A stretch of DNA of 64,000 bases from Mariniphaga anaerophila (GTDB lineage: Bacteria; Bacteroidota; Bacteroidia; Bacteroidales; Prolixibacteraceae): contig NZ_FQUM01000003.1 in NCBI RefSeq assembly GCF_900129025.1, positions 62,001 through 126,000 of the forward strand, given 5' to 3'. This document shows, piece after piece, positions 52,213 to 61,959 of the stretch (positions are counted from its first letter, which is position 1; each line of letters opens with the position of its first letter). Under the pieces are notes generated by a model. It ran no database searches and was not told the DNA's origin. It saw nothing but the letters and a program-made list of their open reading frames with translations. The position numbers were made by a program, and so were the translations under genes.

Positions 52213-53475
52213 ATGAATAAAATTGAAATTAAAAACGGGAAGCTGGTAGTCCCCAACGAGCCTGTTATCCCTTACATTGAAGGAGACGGAATCGGGAAAG
52301 ACATCTCCGGCCCTTCGCAAAGAGTAATTGACGCGGCAGTTGAAAAAGCATACAACGGTGCGCGTAAAATAGTTTGGAAAGAAGTACTGGCAGGAGAAAA
52401 GGCCTTTCGCGAAACCGGCAATTACCTGCCCGAAGAAACGCTGGAGGCGTTCAGAAATTACCTGGTTGGCATTAAAGGGCCTTTGCAAACGCCGGTTGGA
52501 GAAGGAATCCGTTCGCTAAATGTAGCGTTGCGCCAGTCGCTCGACTTATTCGTTTGTCTCAGGCCTATACGTTGGTTCAAAGGTGTTCCGTCACCAATCA
52601 GATACCCGTCGCTGGTCGACATGCACATTTTTCGTGAAAACACCGAAGACATTTATGCAGGTATCGAATACATGGCCGGTGGCGTTGACGCACACAAACT
52701 GCGCGATTTTCTTCTCAAAGAAATGGGAGTGGACAAAATCCGGTTCCCTGAGTCTTCCTCATTCGGAATTAAACCTGTTTCAAAAGAAGGTTCGGAACGG
52801 TTAATCCGTGCAGCAATCCGGTACGCCATTCAACGCGGGCTGCCTTCTGTAACTCTTGTCCACAAAGGGAACATCATGAAATTTACCGAAGGCGCTTTCA
52901 AAATTTGGGGCTACGATTTAGCTGAAAATGAATTTGGCAACAATACATTTACCTGGCGGCAATTCGAAAAAATCAAAAACGAAAAAGGTCGTCTTGATGC
53001 TGAAGCTGCTCTGGAAGAAGCTAAAAAGTCAGGGAAAGTGATTATTAAAGATGTAATCACCGACGCATTTTTGCAGGAATCGTTATTAAAACCTTATAAC
53101 CATTCGGTAATTGCAACAATGAATTTGAATGGGGATTACATTTCAGATCAGCTTGCCGCAATGGTTGGCGGCATTGGAATCTCTCCCGGAGCGAACATCA
53201 ATTACCTGAGTGGTTATGCCATTTTTGAAGCCACACACGGAACTGCCCCCGACATTGCCGGCTCAGGAAAAGCCAATCCGAGTTCTCTTATCCTTTCCGG
53301 GGTAATGATGCTCGAATACATGGGTTGGTACGAAGCAGCCGAACATGTTTACGACGCGATGGAGCATGTTTTTGCCAAACGAAAAGTTACTTCCGACCTT
53401 TTCGCCCAGATGGAGGGAGCCACACAGCTCACTACTTCTGCTTTTGCAGACGAGATTATCAGGAATATTCATTAA
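52213..53475 (+). CDS. Second isocitrate dehydrogenase, E. coli-like type with NAD-specific residues
   Basis: A 420-aa protein of the bacterial type I isocitrate dehydrogenase family: [35 protein letters not shown] with the substrate Ser, [14 protein letters not shown], and [21 protein letters not shown]. The coenzyme positions read Asp-Ile (Lys-Tyr in E. coli 344-345), Ala in place of Val351, and KVTSDLFA in place of KTVTYDFER (Ser for Tyr391, Ala for Arg395). These are the known NAD-selecting residues, so NAD is the predicted acceptor. It forms part of the aconitase-to-citrate-synthase row. Confidence 0.9.
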   Translation: MNKIEIKNGKLVVPNEPVIPYIEGDGIGKDISGPSQRVIDAAVEKAYNGARKIVWKEVLAGEKAFRETGNYLPEETLEAFRNYLVGIKGPLQTPVGEGIRSLNVALRQSLDLFVCLRPIRWFKGVPSPIRYPSLVDMHIFRENTEDIYAGIEYMAGGVDAHKLRDFLLKEMGVDKIRFPESSSFGIKPVSKEGSERLIRAAIRYAIQRGLPSVTLVHKGNIMKFTEGAFKIWGYDLAENEFGNNTFTWRQFEKIKNEKGRLDAEAALEEAKKSGKVIIKDVITDAFLQESLLKPYNHSVIATMNLNGDYISDQLAAMVGGIGISPGANINYLSGYAIFEATHGTAPDIAGSGKANPSSLILSGVMMLEYMGWYEAAEHVYDAMEHVFAKRKVTSDLFAQMEGATQLTTSAFADEIIRNIH

Positions 53476-53508
53476 CGGAAATTAAATCAAAACAAAAAAA
53501 TATACGAT

Positions 53509-54831
53509 ATGGAATACATTAAGTACCGTTTTTTCGAAAAGGCAAGTAAATGCTCCAAAGAGTTTCAGCGGATCAAAAACCAACACGCCGACAAGGTAAT
53601 CGCCCAGGTAACGCTCGGGCAAGTTTTAACCGGCATGAAAGGCATTCCTCTGTTAGTAACAGATACATCGAAGCTGGATCCCAACGAAGGAATCCGTTTT
53701 AAAGGATATTCAATTCCCGAATTACGCGAAAAGCTGCCCAAAATTGCTCCCGACGGAGAACCTCTTCCCGAAGGATTGTTTTACCTGATGCTGATTGGAG
53801 AAATTCCTACCCAGGAAGATGTTGCTAACCTTTCGAAAGATTTTGCCACACGCGCCCACGTTCCGCAACACGTATTTGATGTAATTGATGCAATGCCTAA
53901 AAACTCGCGGCCAATGACCCAGTTCAGCGCTGCTATTTTGGCTATGGCAACAGAATCCATTTTTCAGAAAGCCTACCGCGCAGGCGTAAACAAAAAATAC
54001 TACTGGGATTCAACATACGAAGATGTAATGAACCTCATTGCCCGGCTGCCTCACGTAGCTGCGTATATTTATCGCCGCAATTTCCACAACGAACAACACA
54101 TTGAACCCAATCCGCGGCTCGACTGGGCAGGAAACCTTTCCCACATGATGGGCTTCGATTCAGAAGATGTAAAACGGTTATTCCGCCTGTACATGGTCAT
54201 TCATGCCGACCACGAAGGAGGAAACGTTTCGGCACACACAGCGCATTTGGTAGGCTCGGCGCTGAGTAATCCGTATTATGCATATGCTGCTGCAATGACC
54301 GGACTTGCCGGCCCGCTGCACGGATTTGCCAACCAGGATGTTATTCACTGGATATTCCAGATGACAGAAGATTTGGACACGGAAACTCCAACCGACGAAC
54401 AGGTTGCGGCATACATTAAACAAACAATGGAAGAAGGCCGTGTGATTCCGGGATATGGACATGCTGTTTTAAGAAAAACTGATCCGCGCTTTACCGCCCA
54501 GCAAGAATTTGCGGAAAAATACATTAAGGACGACCCGATGATTAACCTGGTAAATCAGCTGTACCGGGTAGTTCCGCCAATCCTTTCCAATGTTGGCAAA
54601 ATAAAAAATCCATGGCCAAATGTGGATGCATTCAGCGGTTCGCTGCTGTACCATTACGGAATAAAAGAATACACATTTTACACCGTACTGTTTGGTGTTT
54701 CAAGAGCTTTGGGTGTTTTGGCTTCGTTAATAAACGACCGGGTTTACGGAATGCCGATTGAACGGCCAACCTCCCACCCGCTTCACTGGTACCGCGATAT
54801 GGTTGATGGTGACAATGGAACAAGATGCTAA
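53509..54831 (+). CDS. gltA: Citrate synthase
   Basis: A 440-aa citrate synthase, closer to the eukaryotic type I enzyme in length and motifs than to the hexameric E. coli form. The catalytic His, His and Asp are in HADHEGGNVSAHT, PGYGHAVLRKTDPR and NVDAFSGSLLYHYG. It condenses acetyl-CoA and oxaloacetate. It is last in the aconitase operon, 33 bp after the second isocitrate dehydrogenase, and a strong terminator follows. Confidence 0.96.
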   Translation: MEYIKYRFFEKASKCSKEFQRIKNQHADKVIAQVTLGQVLTGMKGIPLLVTDTSKLDPNEGIRFKGYSIPELREKLPKIAPDGEPLPEGLFYLMLIGEIPTQEDVANLSKDFATRAHVPQHVFDVIDAMPKNSRPMTQFSAAILAMATESIFQKAYRAGVNKKYYWDSTYEDVMNLIARLPHVAAYIYRRNFHNEQHIEPNPRLDWAGNLSHMMGFDSEDVKRLFRLYMVIHADHEGGNVSAHTAHLVGSALSNPYYAYAAAMTGLAGPLHGFANQDVIHWIFQMTEDLDTETPTDEQVAAYIKQTMEEGRVIPGYGHAVLRKTDPRFTAQQEFAEKYIKDDPMINLVNQLYRVVPPILSNVGKIKNPWPNVDAFSGSLLYHYGIKEYTFYTVLFGVSRALGVLASLINDRVYGMPIERPTSHPLHWYRDMVDGDNGTRC

Positions 54832-54839
54832 AATTTTAG

Positions 54840-54864
54840 AGCCGGTTAAAAAACCGGCTTTTTT
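54840..54864 (+). terminator. Rho-independent terminator of the TCA operon
   Basis: A perfect 8-bp stem, AGCCGGTT / AACCGGCT, with an AAAA loop, and a run of six T. It starts 9 bp past the citrate synthase stop. Confidence 0.93.
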
Positions 54865-55039
54865 GTTTTTCAACCTTTTACGTAAAATGGAAAAGAAATT
54901 TTGATTAGTCGGCTTTTCTGCATTATGATACTGAGAAAGAAAAAGAACGCACCATTACACGCCTTATGGCTAATAAGTTTTTTCGAAAATTAAGGATTTT
55001 TATCTCGCTCCACTTAGTATTATCGTTTCAACAACAGCA

Positions 55040-55600
55040 ATGAAACTCCACATCAAAAATATGGTTTGCGACCGCTGCAAAATGGTGGTAAAAGCAGAAC
55101 TGCAACAACTGGGGCACCAACCGCTTTCGGTTGAATTAGGAGAAGTTGTTCTCGACAAAGAACTGTCATCCGAAGAAAAAACCGTTTTTAAAAAAAAGCT
55201 GGAAGCATTAGGCTTTGAACTGATAGATGATAAAAGAAGCAGACTCATCGAAAAAATAAAAAACCTGATAATTGAACTGGTGCACCAACAAAACAGCTTA
55301 CTAAAAACCAACCTGTCTGATTACCTGAGCAGCCGGCTCAACCACGACTATAATTACATGACCAACCTTTTCACCGAAGTGGAAGGCACAACAATCGAGA
55401 AATATTTCATTGCCCAGAAAATCGAAAAGGTAAAAGAATTGCTGGTTTACGACGAACTAACCCTGAGTGAAATTGCCTGGCAGCTCAATTATTCCAGCGT
55501 AGCGCACCTCAGCAGTCAGTTTAAAAAAGTAACCGGCCTCACCCCCTCGCACTTCAAAAACATCAAAAACAAAAAACGCAACCCGCTCGACAAGGTGTAA
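55040..55600 (+). CDS. HMA-domain / AraC-type HTH fusion regulator
   Basis: A 186-aa protein. Residues 1-65 resemble a heavy-metal-associated (HMA) domain, with CxxC in KNMVCDRCKMVVKAEL; residues about 90-180 are an AraC-type double helix-turn-helix (IEKYFIAQKIEKVKELL, TLSEIAWQLNYSSVAHLSSQFKKVTGLTPSHFK). It likely senses a soft metal, such as Cu(I), through the CxxC and controls the P-type ATPase gene 82 bp downstream (inference from fusion and context). Metal-sensing AraC fusions of this kind are, as far as I recall, Bacteroidota-specific. Confidence 0.9.
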   Translation: MKLHIKNMVCDRCKMVVKAELQQLGHQPLSVELGEVVLDKELSSEEKTVFKKKLEALGFELIDDKRSRLIEKIKNLIIELVHQQNSLLKTNLSDYLSSRLNHDYNYMTNLFTEVEGTTIEKYFIAQKIEKVKELLVYDELTLSEIAWQLNYSSVAHLSSQFKKVTGLTPSHFKNIKNKKRNPLDKV

Positions 55601-55682
55601 AACTTATAATCTTTCCCCAAAATAGTATAACACAAATTCCTGCTTCTGTTGCCATATTTGTACTACACAAAGCATAAAAAAC

Positions 55683-58088
55683 ATGGCAACCACAAATAAA
55701 CATTCACAACAACCTTCTGAAAAGAAAAGCCAGACAATACTTTCCGGCAGCGGTATGCAACACAAAAAGACAACCGGATTCAGTGAACTTAAAATGAATC
55801 CCCCGCGAATGGAATTTGGGTCGCTACAACTTGCTCCCGAAAAAGCAAATTCTGAAAGAATCAGGCAGGAACTTAAAAAAGGCACTGAAACAAAAAAACA
55901 AACTTTTCCTGTTCTGCAAATGAGTTGTGCATCGTGCGCAGCCAACATCGAACGCATTTTGAAATCGCAGGCTGGTGTAATTGATGCAGCAATCAATTTT
56001 GCCGCAGCAACCGTAACTGTAGAATTTATTCCCAACCTCATTCAACCGGCCGAACTAAAAAAAGCCGTGCAGGCAGGAGGTTACGACATGGTAATAGAAA
56101 GTTCCAGGCCAGAACAGGAAACACTGGAAAACATCCATCAACAGAAATATACATCGCTGAAAAAGCAGACAATCGGTTCCCTTGTACTGTCCGTCCCCAT
56201 CGTTATTATCGGAATGTTTTTTATGAAATTACCTTACGCCAACCAAATCATGTGGGTTCTGTCCACGCCGGTTTTGCTCTGGTTTGGGAAAGACTTCTAT
56301 ATTAATGCATGGAAACAGGCAACGCACCGCACTGCCAACATGGACACACTGGTTGCGCTAAGCACCGGAGTAGCGTACACTTTCAGTGTTTTCAACACAC
56401 TTCTCCCTGATTTCTGGTTGCAGAGAGGAATGCCGGCTCACGTTTATTTTGAAGCGGCAGCGGTTATCATCACCTTCATTTTACTGGGGCGCATGCTGGA
56501 AGAGAAAGCAAAAGGAAAAACATCTGAAGCCCTGAAAAACCTGATGGGACTTCAACCAAAATTTGTAACCAAAATTTCGAAAAATGGGGAGCAGGTAAAA
56601 ATCACGATTGACGAAGTAAAAAAGGGTGATATTATTGCTGTAAAGCCGGGCGAAAAAATTGCTGTTGACGGAAGAGTAATCGAAGGCAGCTCGTATGTGG
56701 ACGAAAGCATGCTAAACGGCGAACCCGTGGCCATATTAAAAACAAAAAACGAAATGGTTTTTGCCGGAACCATTAATCAGAAAGGCAGCTTCCTGTTCAG
56801 GGCAGAAAAAATCGGGGCAGAAACAATGCTGTCACAAATTATTCAAATGGTAAAAGATGCTCAGGGCAGCAAAGCGCCAATACAAAAACTGGCCGATAAA
56901 ATTGCAGCTGTTTTTGTTCCTGTGGTGATTGGCATTGCAATGCTGACGTTTATCATCTGGATTGCTTTTGGTGGAGCAAACGGCTTCACTTACGGACTGT
57001 TGGCTGCAATAACTGTTCTTGTAATTGCCTGTCCGTGTGCACTCGGGCTGGCCACGCCTACAGCAATTATGGTCGGCATAGGTAAAGGCGCTGGAAAAGG
57101 AATTTTAATTAAAGATGCCCAAAGTCTGGAACTGGCAAAAAAAGTAAATGCTGTGGTTCTCGATAAAACCGGAACAGTTACCGAAGGGAAACCAACAGTT
57201 ACGGGAATTAAATGGCTCAACAATGATGAATACGAAAAGTCAGTCTTTCTCAGCATTGAGAAACAGTCGGAACACCCGCTGGCAGAAGCAGTAGCCAAAT
57301 TTCTTAACCACCAGTCAACCGTTCCTTTGCACAACTTCGAAAGCATTACAGGCAAAGGAGTCAGGGCAAATGCAAACGAAAAGAGCTGGTTTGTCGGGAA
57401 CAAACAACTTCTGGAAGAAAACAACATCTGCATTGAAGCCCGGCTTGCAGAAACAGCCAAAAAATGGAGCAACGAAGCCAAATCAATAATATGGTTTGCC
57501 GACAGTAAAAATGCGCTGGCCGTAGTTGCCGCTTCCGATAAAGTAAAAGAAAACTCAGCAGAGGCAATCCGCCGAATTCGAAAGGCAGGAATAGAAATTT
57601 ATATGCTCACAGGCGACAACGAAAATACTGCAAAAACAATAGCTGCAAAAGTTGGAGTTAACCTATACAAAGCCGAAGCATTACCCGGGGAAAAAGCTGA
57701 TTTTGTAAAGCAATTGCAACAGCAAGGGAAAGTAGTTGCAATGGTTGGCGACGGTATTAACGACGGCGCGGCACTTGCCCTGGCCGACGTTAGTATTGCA
57801 ATGGGCAAAGGCAGCGACATTGCAATGGATGTGGCCAACATGACCATTATTTCGTCAGACTTAAATAAAATCCCCGAAGCTATTCAGCTTTCGAAACAAA
57901 CCGTCAAAACAATCCGCCAAAATCTGTTTTGGGCTTTTGTTTATAATATTATTGGGATTCCGATAGCAGCAGGCATACTCTTTCCGTTTACCGGTTTTTT
58001 ACTAAACCCAATGATTGCAGGGGCAGCCATGGCCATGAGCAGCATCAGTGTTGTTAGCAACAGCCTCAGACTAAAAAGAAAAAATTAA
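55683..58088 (+). CDS. copA: Copper-type heavy-metal-translocating P-type ATPase
   Basis: An 801-aa P1B ATPase that exports Cu(I) (or Ag). An unusual 75-residue polar N-terminus precedes one HMA domain with MSCASCAANIE, then eight transmembrane segments. Catalytic and selectivity motifs are ACPCALGLATP (CPC), VLDKTGTVTEGKPT (phosphorylated Asp), SEHPLAEAV (HP), MLTGDNENTAKTIA and MVGDGINDGAALALADVSIAMG. The regulator gene upstream and a Gly-rich exported protein downstream form one unit with it. Substrate is inferred from CPC. Confidence 0.94.
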   Translation: MATTNKHSQQPSEKKSQTILSGSGMQHKKTTGFSELKMNPPRMEFGSLQLAPEKANSERIRQELKKGTETKKQTFPVLQMSCASCAANIERILKSQAGVIDAAINFAAATVTVEFIPNLIQPAELKKAVQAGGYDMVIESSRPEQETLENIHQQKYTSLKKQTIGSLVLSVPIVIIGMFFMKLPYANQIMWVLSTPVLLWFGKDFYINAWKQATHRTANMDTLVALSTGVAYTFSVFNTLLPDFWLQRGMPAHVYFEAAAVIITFILLGRMLEEKAKGKTSEALKNLMGLQPKFVTKISKNGEQVKITIDEVKKGDIIAVKPGEKIAVDGRVIEGSSYVDESMLNGEPVAILKTKNEMVFAGTINQKGSFLFRAEKIGAETMLSQIIQMVKDAQGSKAPIQKLADKIAAVFVPVVIGIAMLTFIIWIAFGGANGFTYGLLAAITVLVIACPCALGLATPTAIMVGIGKGAGKGILIKDAQSLELAKKVNAVVLDKTGTVTEGKPTVTGIKWLNNDEYEKSVFLSIEKQSEHPLAEAVAKFLNHQSTVPLHNFESITGKGVRANANEKSWFVGNKQLLEENNICIEARLAETAKKWSNEAKSIIWFADSKNALAVVAASDKVKENSAEAIRRIRKAGIEIYMLTGDNENTAKTIAAKVGVNLYKAEALPGEKADFVKQLQQQGKVVAMVGDGINDGAALALADVSIAMGKGSDIAMDVANMTIISSDLNKIPEAIQLSKQTVKTIRQNLFWAFVYNIIGIPIAAGILFPFTGFLLNPMIAGAAMAMSSISVVSNSLRLKRKN

Positions 58089-58156
58089 CCTGATTCATCC
58101 GCAAGTTTTTCTGCAAGGTTGTGTCCAAGGGATACAAACATTTTAAAATAGAAAAC

Positions 58157-58531
58157 ATGAAAAAATTGATTTTCCCTTTAATTATTCTTGGCGGACTTTT
58201 CTTTTTAGGAACAAATTTCGCAGAGGCGTCAAAAATTGACCCTCCTCAAAAAAAGACAACACAAAGCGTTCAATCGGGATATGTTGATACCAACGGCGAC
58301 GGGGTGTGTGACAACTACGACGGACAGCGCCCAGGACAAGGATTGGGCCCAGGAAACGGACAGGGCTTGGGACAGGCAACCGGCAAAGGACTTGGAAAGG
58401 GTTCAGGGTTGAGAAACGGCAGTGGAAACGGACAGCGGAAACTTGACGGAAGCGGAGCCGGACGCAACAAAGGCAACGGCAAAAGACTGCGCGATGGCAG
58501 TGGAGGAAATTGCAATCTCAAAACAAGGTAA
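58157..58531 (+). CDS. Gly-rich exported protein with an EF-hand-like loop
   Basis: A 124-aa protein from the ATG at 58157; an in-frame ATG at 58121 gives a poorer N-terminus. It has a signal peptide (MKKLIFPLIILGGLFFLG...FAEA), then DTNGDGVCDNYD, which looks like an EF-hand calcium loop, and then a low-complexity Gly/Gln/Lys/Arg-rich tail of GxG repeats with two terminal basic blocks. The function is unknown. It lies 68 bp after copA and before a strong terminator, so it is probably in the metal-resistance transcript; similar small EF-loop proteins recur beside copper genes in this phylum (recollection). Confidence 0.8.
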   Translation: MKKLIFPLIILGGLFFLGTNFAEASKIDPPQKKTTQSVQSGYVDTNGDGVCDNYDGQRPGQGLGPGNGQGLGQATGKGLGKGSGLRNGSGNGQRKLDGSGAGRNKGNGKRLRDGSGGNCNLKTR

Positions 58532-58545
58532 TTTTGTCGAACAAT

Positions 58546-58582
58546 AAAAAAACCGGAGTAGCTTGCTGTTCCGGTTTTTTTT
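58546..58582 (+). terminator. Rho-independent terminator after the copper module
   Basis: A 12-bp stem, AAAAAAACCGGA / TCCGGTTTTTTT, with a 12-nt loop and an extended T tract. It ends the copA unit. Confidence 0.9.
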
Positions 58583-58704
58583 ATGCAAAAAAGAAGAACC
58601 AAACACTCCGAAACATCCTGAAAATAAATAGTGATTCAGCTTTTTTTCTGTAACTTGTATTTGAATTTTCAGCGACCAGAAATCAACAACTAAAAATCGA
58701 TATC

Positions 58705-59196
58705 ATGACTCAGGAAAAAACCGAAACCGACATCTGCTGTCCCGAATTCGATCCAACTCCGTGGAATAAAAAAATTTTCAACTGGAAAAACAAGAAGTTT
58801 ATAAAAGACAATGTTTTCACCTTCTTTTATATGCCTGTGAATTTTGCAAAAGTATTGGGAAGAATGAACAAGAAAATGGAAGCAGCCCAGACAGAATCTC
58901 CCGACTGGATGTGCCTGGCAGAACATACTTCCGGGTGGAATATGGATATTTACCTGGCAGTAGACAAAGAAATCCCGGACGCTCAAAACCTGGAAATGAA
59001 CGGGGATTTTGCTTCTAAAGTTTACGAAGGTAGTTTTAAAGAGATAGGCAACTGGGGGAAAGATTTTGCATCGTGGTGCGAAAAAAACAACTACAAGCCG
59101 GCAAAAACTTACTTGTGGTACACAACCTGTCCGAAGTGCGCCAAAAAGTATGGCAAAAACTACGTTGTATATGTTGCCGAAATTGAAAAAGCATGA
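58705..59196 (+). CDS. Conserved protein of the 'hydrolase'-annotated GyrI-like family
   Basis: A 163-aa protein that starts TETDICCPEFDPTPWNKKIF and ends YTTCPKCAKKYGKNYVVYVAEIE, both highly conserved in homologues I recall. It has two Cys pairs, CCP and TCPKC, possibly a metal or redox site. The family is often annotated simply as hydrolase, without evidence. A GyrI-like fold is possible. Its stop overlaps the next gene's start as ATGA. Confidence 0.72.
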   Translation: MTQEKTETDICCPEFDPTPWNKKIFNWKNKKFIKDNVFTFFYMPVNFAKVLGRMNKKMEAAQTESPDWMCLAEHTSGWNMDIYLAVDKEIPDAQNLEMNGDFASKVYEGSFKEIGNWGKDFASWCEKNNYKPAKTYLWYTTCPKCAKKYGKNYVVYVAEIEKA

Positions 59197-59966
59197 GTTC
59201 AGACCCGAAAATTATTACGGTCGACAAAAAAAACATTGCTGACTACCCCGACTGTATTTGCTTCATTAATGCCAGGCATCCGGCGCATCCGCAAAAAATA
59301 AACTGGCTGCAAAAAAGATTTTCAGAAGGATTGCGAATTAAGCTCGCTTATGTTCCGGGGCAAAAAAAAGCAGCCGGCTTTATCGAATACGTTCCCGGAG
59401 AAAATGCCTGGCGCGCGGTTTCAGCCAAAGGCTATCTGTTTATTCATTGCCTTTATGTTTATCCCAATAAAAACAAAAACAAGGGACTGGGCTCGATGCT
59501 GCTTTCCGAATGCATAAAAGAAGCCCGGCAAAAAAGCATGAACGGTGTTGCGGTAATAGCCGGGAACGGTGCTTTCATGGCAGGCACAGAACTTTTTTAT
59601 AAAAACGGATTCAGCCTGCTGGAAACCGACGGACAGGGAAACGATTTGTTGCTGCACAAATTGAAAGACGAACCGCTTCCGGTTATTAACGACTGGAAAA
59701 CAGAACTTACCAAATACAAAGGACTGCATATTGTGTACTCAAAACAGTGCCCGTGGGTGGCCAGAATGGTTAAGGAAGTGACGGATTCCAAAACAGCAAA
59801 GCAACTGAACATTCAGATTACAGAATTACAAACCCCGGCAGAAGCCCAACACGCACCATCTCTGAATACCGTATTCAACCTTATTTACAACGGGAAACTA
59901 CTCTCCGACAGATACATTTCACTCACACGGTTCAACAACATTCTGAAAAAAGAAAAGCTCATCTGA
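59193..59966 (+). CDS. GNAT N-acetyltransferase with C-terminal YoaP-like domain
   Basis: A 257-aa two-domain protein. Residues about 40-145 form a GNAT acetyltransferase (FIHCLYVYPNKNKNKGLGSMLLSECIKEA, with the acetyl-CoA-binding Q/R-x-x-G-x-G/A-like NKGLGS loop). Residues about 165-257 match a YoaP-like add-on with GLHIVYSKQCPWVARMV, a thioredoxin-like CPWV motif. It is translationally coupled (ATGA) to the preceding conserved gene. Substrate unknown. Confidence 0.83.
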   Translation: MSSDPKIITVDKKNIADYPDCICFINARHPAHPQKINWLQKRFSEGLRIKLAYVPGQKKAAGFIEYVPGENAWRAVSAKGYLFIHCLYVYPNKNKNKGLGSMLLSECIKEARQKSMNGVAVIAGNGAFMAGTELFYKNGFSLLETDGQGNDLLLHKLKDEPLPVINDWKTELTKYKGLHIVYSKQCPWVARMVKEVTDSKTAKQLNIQITELQTPAEAQHAPSLNTVFNLIYNGKLLSDRYISLTRFNNILKKEKLI

Positions 59967-60126
59967 TTTGCACGAAAACACCCCGCGATTTCAAAAGCTA
60001 ACTCCTTGCAAAAAAAGCATTAAAAAACAGAATGTTTCGGGTGCCGAATAATTTTCCACAAAAAACAATTGGTACAAATTCACGTTTTTTATATTAGCTT
60101 CAAATCTGAAAATAAATCTGCAGCTA

Positions 60127-61956
60127 ATGCACTACAGGATGCTTTTATTCATGGGTATTTTTTTTCTGGCAGCAACGCCCCGGTTGTTCGCCCAGCAAAA
60201 TTATGAAGTGCGTAAAATAACTTTTGTCGGGAATAAAACCCTTAAAAAAGATTTTCTACTCGATAAAATGGCGCTGCAGGAGGTCTCCTGGCTCGAAAAA
60301 ACATTCACAAAAAAAGAACCGTATTTGTACAGCAGGGAACTCACTGATCTCTATTTGGAACGGCTGAAAAAAATATATCAAACCGAAGGTTTTTTAAATG
60401 TTGAGGCTTCTCTTCTCCCGCTTATCATCAACGAAAAAAAACAAACCGTTAAGCTTGTTATTGGAATCAACGAAGGCGAGCCGATAACAATAAATCGTAT
60501 TTCATTGAAAATTAATGGAGAAACACACAAACCGGATGCAGACTCCCTGCTCAGAAAAATCTCAGGGAAACTGGCGCTCAAAGAAGGAAAACGGTTTCGC
60601 GATGAAGCACTGGAGCAAGACACCCGTTTTACGGAGGACATTTTCAGAAGCCTGGGATTTGCGTACTCATCATCTACTTATGAGCTCAACTTAAACCCCC
60701 AAAAACTGTCTACCGATGTGCGTTACACTGTTTCTCCCGGCCCGGTTTCCCACATTGGAAAAACACAAATATCGGGGAATCAACATGTTTCCGATAAATT
60801 TATTCAAAAACAACTGAAATACGAAGAAGGAGATTTGTACGACAAATCCCGGCTCGACAAAACACGACAAAACTTATACAATCTGCAGCTTTTCCGTGTA
60901 GTTTCTGTGTTGCCTGAGCGTGAGCCCGAAACTCAGAAAAGCCCGATCCCCGTAAAAATATACATCGAAGAAGCGCCGCGACTAAGCACCCGTTTTGGCG
61001 CAGGGTACGGCACCGAAGACAAATTTCGCACCTTTCTCGATTTAAATTACCGGGGGTTTCTCGGAGGAGCACGCAATTTAAATCTTTACCTGAAACACTC
61101 TGCGCTTGAGCCGTATTCTGTGCGCCTGCGGTGGGCACAGCCCCGTTTTCTGGGAACAAACAGTAACATTTCTGTCAGCCCGTTTCTCATCAGAAATAAA
61201 GAACCCGGCTACGACACACGTACATTTGGAGTGAACATCCCGCTCGGGTACCAATTCACGCCTTCAACAACCGGAAAAATAACGTACTACCTCGAAAATG
61301 TGCAGCAACAGCTAGAACAAGGCGATTCGGAATTTTCAGATATGGAAAGCGATAAATTTCTGTACGATAAATCGGGAGTTCTGCTTAGCGCCCTGTTCAA
61401 TAACTCGAAACCGGCATTTTCGCCGGCCAGCGGAGTTAACTTTTCACTCGGATACAAAATAAACGGATACATTTTTGGCAGTGATTTCAGCTACACACAG
61501 CTTTGGGCTGACTTCAGAACTTACCAAAAACTGGGCAGTACAGTACTTGCGTTCCGAATAATGGCCGGCGGAATCAGTTCTGCCGACAGCAGCGGATTTA
61601 TTCCTGTGGAAGACCGGTTCTACTCCGGCGGAGCAAATTCCATCCGCGGCTGGAACCGGGCAGAACTGGGGCCTAAACGCGAAAGCGGAACGCCGCTGGG
61701 GGGCAAAAGCATTTTCGAAAGCAACATCGAAATACGAGTGCCGATAGTTTGGCGCCTGAGCATGGTCGCATTTTTTGAGACTGGCAACGTGTGGGAAAAA
61801 CAGTACACCTACAACTTTAATCAGTTGGGGTACGCAGCAGGTTCGGGGTTGCGGATTGAAACGCCCATTGGCCCGGTGCGTTTAGATGTGGGCGTTCCGC
61901 TGTGGAACGAGAAAAAAAGTGCACAGTTATTCATTAGTGTTGGACAGGCATTCTAA
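60127..61956 (+). CDS. Omp85-family TamA-like protein
   Basis: An exported 609-aa protein with a signal peptide (ending RLFAQQ), two to three POTRA domains (VRKITFVGNKTLKKDFLLDKM; VKLVIGINEGEPITINRISL; KTQISGNQHVSDKFIQKQL) and a C-terminal 16-stranded beta-barrel. The lid motif is FYSGGANSIRGWNRAELGP, the Omp85 (V/I)RG(F/W) signature. With TamB it forms the translocation and assembly module. The tamB-like gene starts 3 bp later, so they are coupled. Confidence 0.9.
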   Translation: MHYRMLLFMGIFFLAATPRLFAQQNYEVRKITFVGNKTLKKDFLLDKMALQEVSWLEKTFTKKEPYLYSRELTDLYLERLKKIYQTEGFLNVEASLLPLIINEKKQTVKLVIGINEGEPITINRISLKINGETHKPDADSLLRKISGKLALKEGKRFRDEALEQDTRFTEDIFRSLGFAYSSSTYELNLNPQKLSTDVRYTVSPGPVSHIGKTQISGNQHVSDKFIQKQLKYEEGDLYDKSRLDKTRQNLYNLQLFRVVSVLPEREPETQKSPIPVKIYIEEAPRLSTRFGAGYGTEDKFRTFLDLNYRGFLGGARNLNLYLKHSALEPYSVRLRWAQPRFLGTNSNISVSPFLIRNKEPGYDTRTFGVNIPLGYQFTPSTTGKITYYLENVQQQLEQGDSEFSDMESDKFLYDKSGVLLSALFNNSKPAFSPASGVNFSLGYKINGYIFGSDFSYTQLWADFRTYQKLGSTVLAFRIMAGGISSADSSGFIPVEDRFYSGGANSIRGWNRAELGPKRESGTPLGGKSIFESNIEIRVPIVWRLSMVAFFETGNVWEKQYTYNFNQLGYAAGSGLRIETPIGPVRLDVGVPLWNEKKSAQLFISVGQAF

Positions 61957-61959
61957 AAA

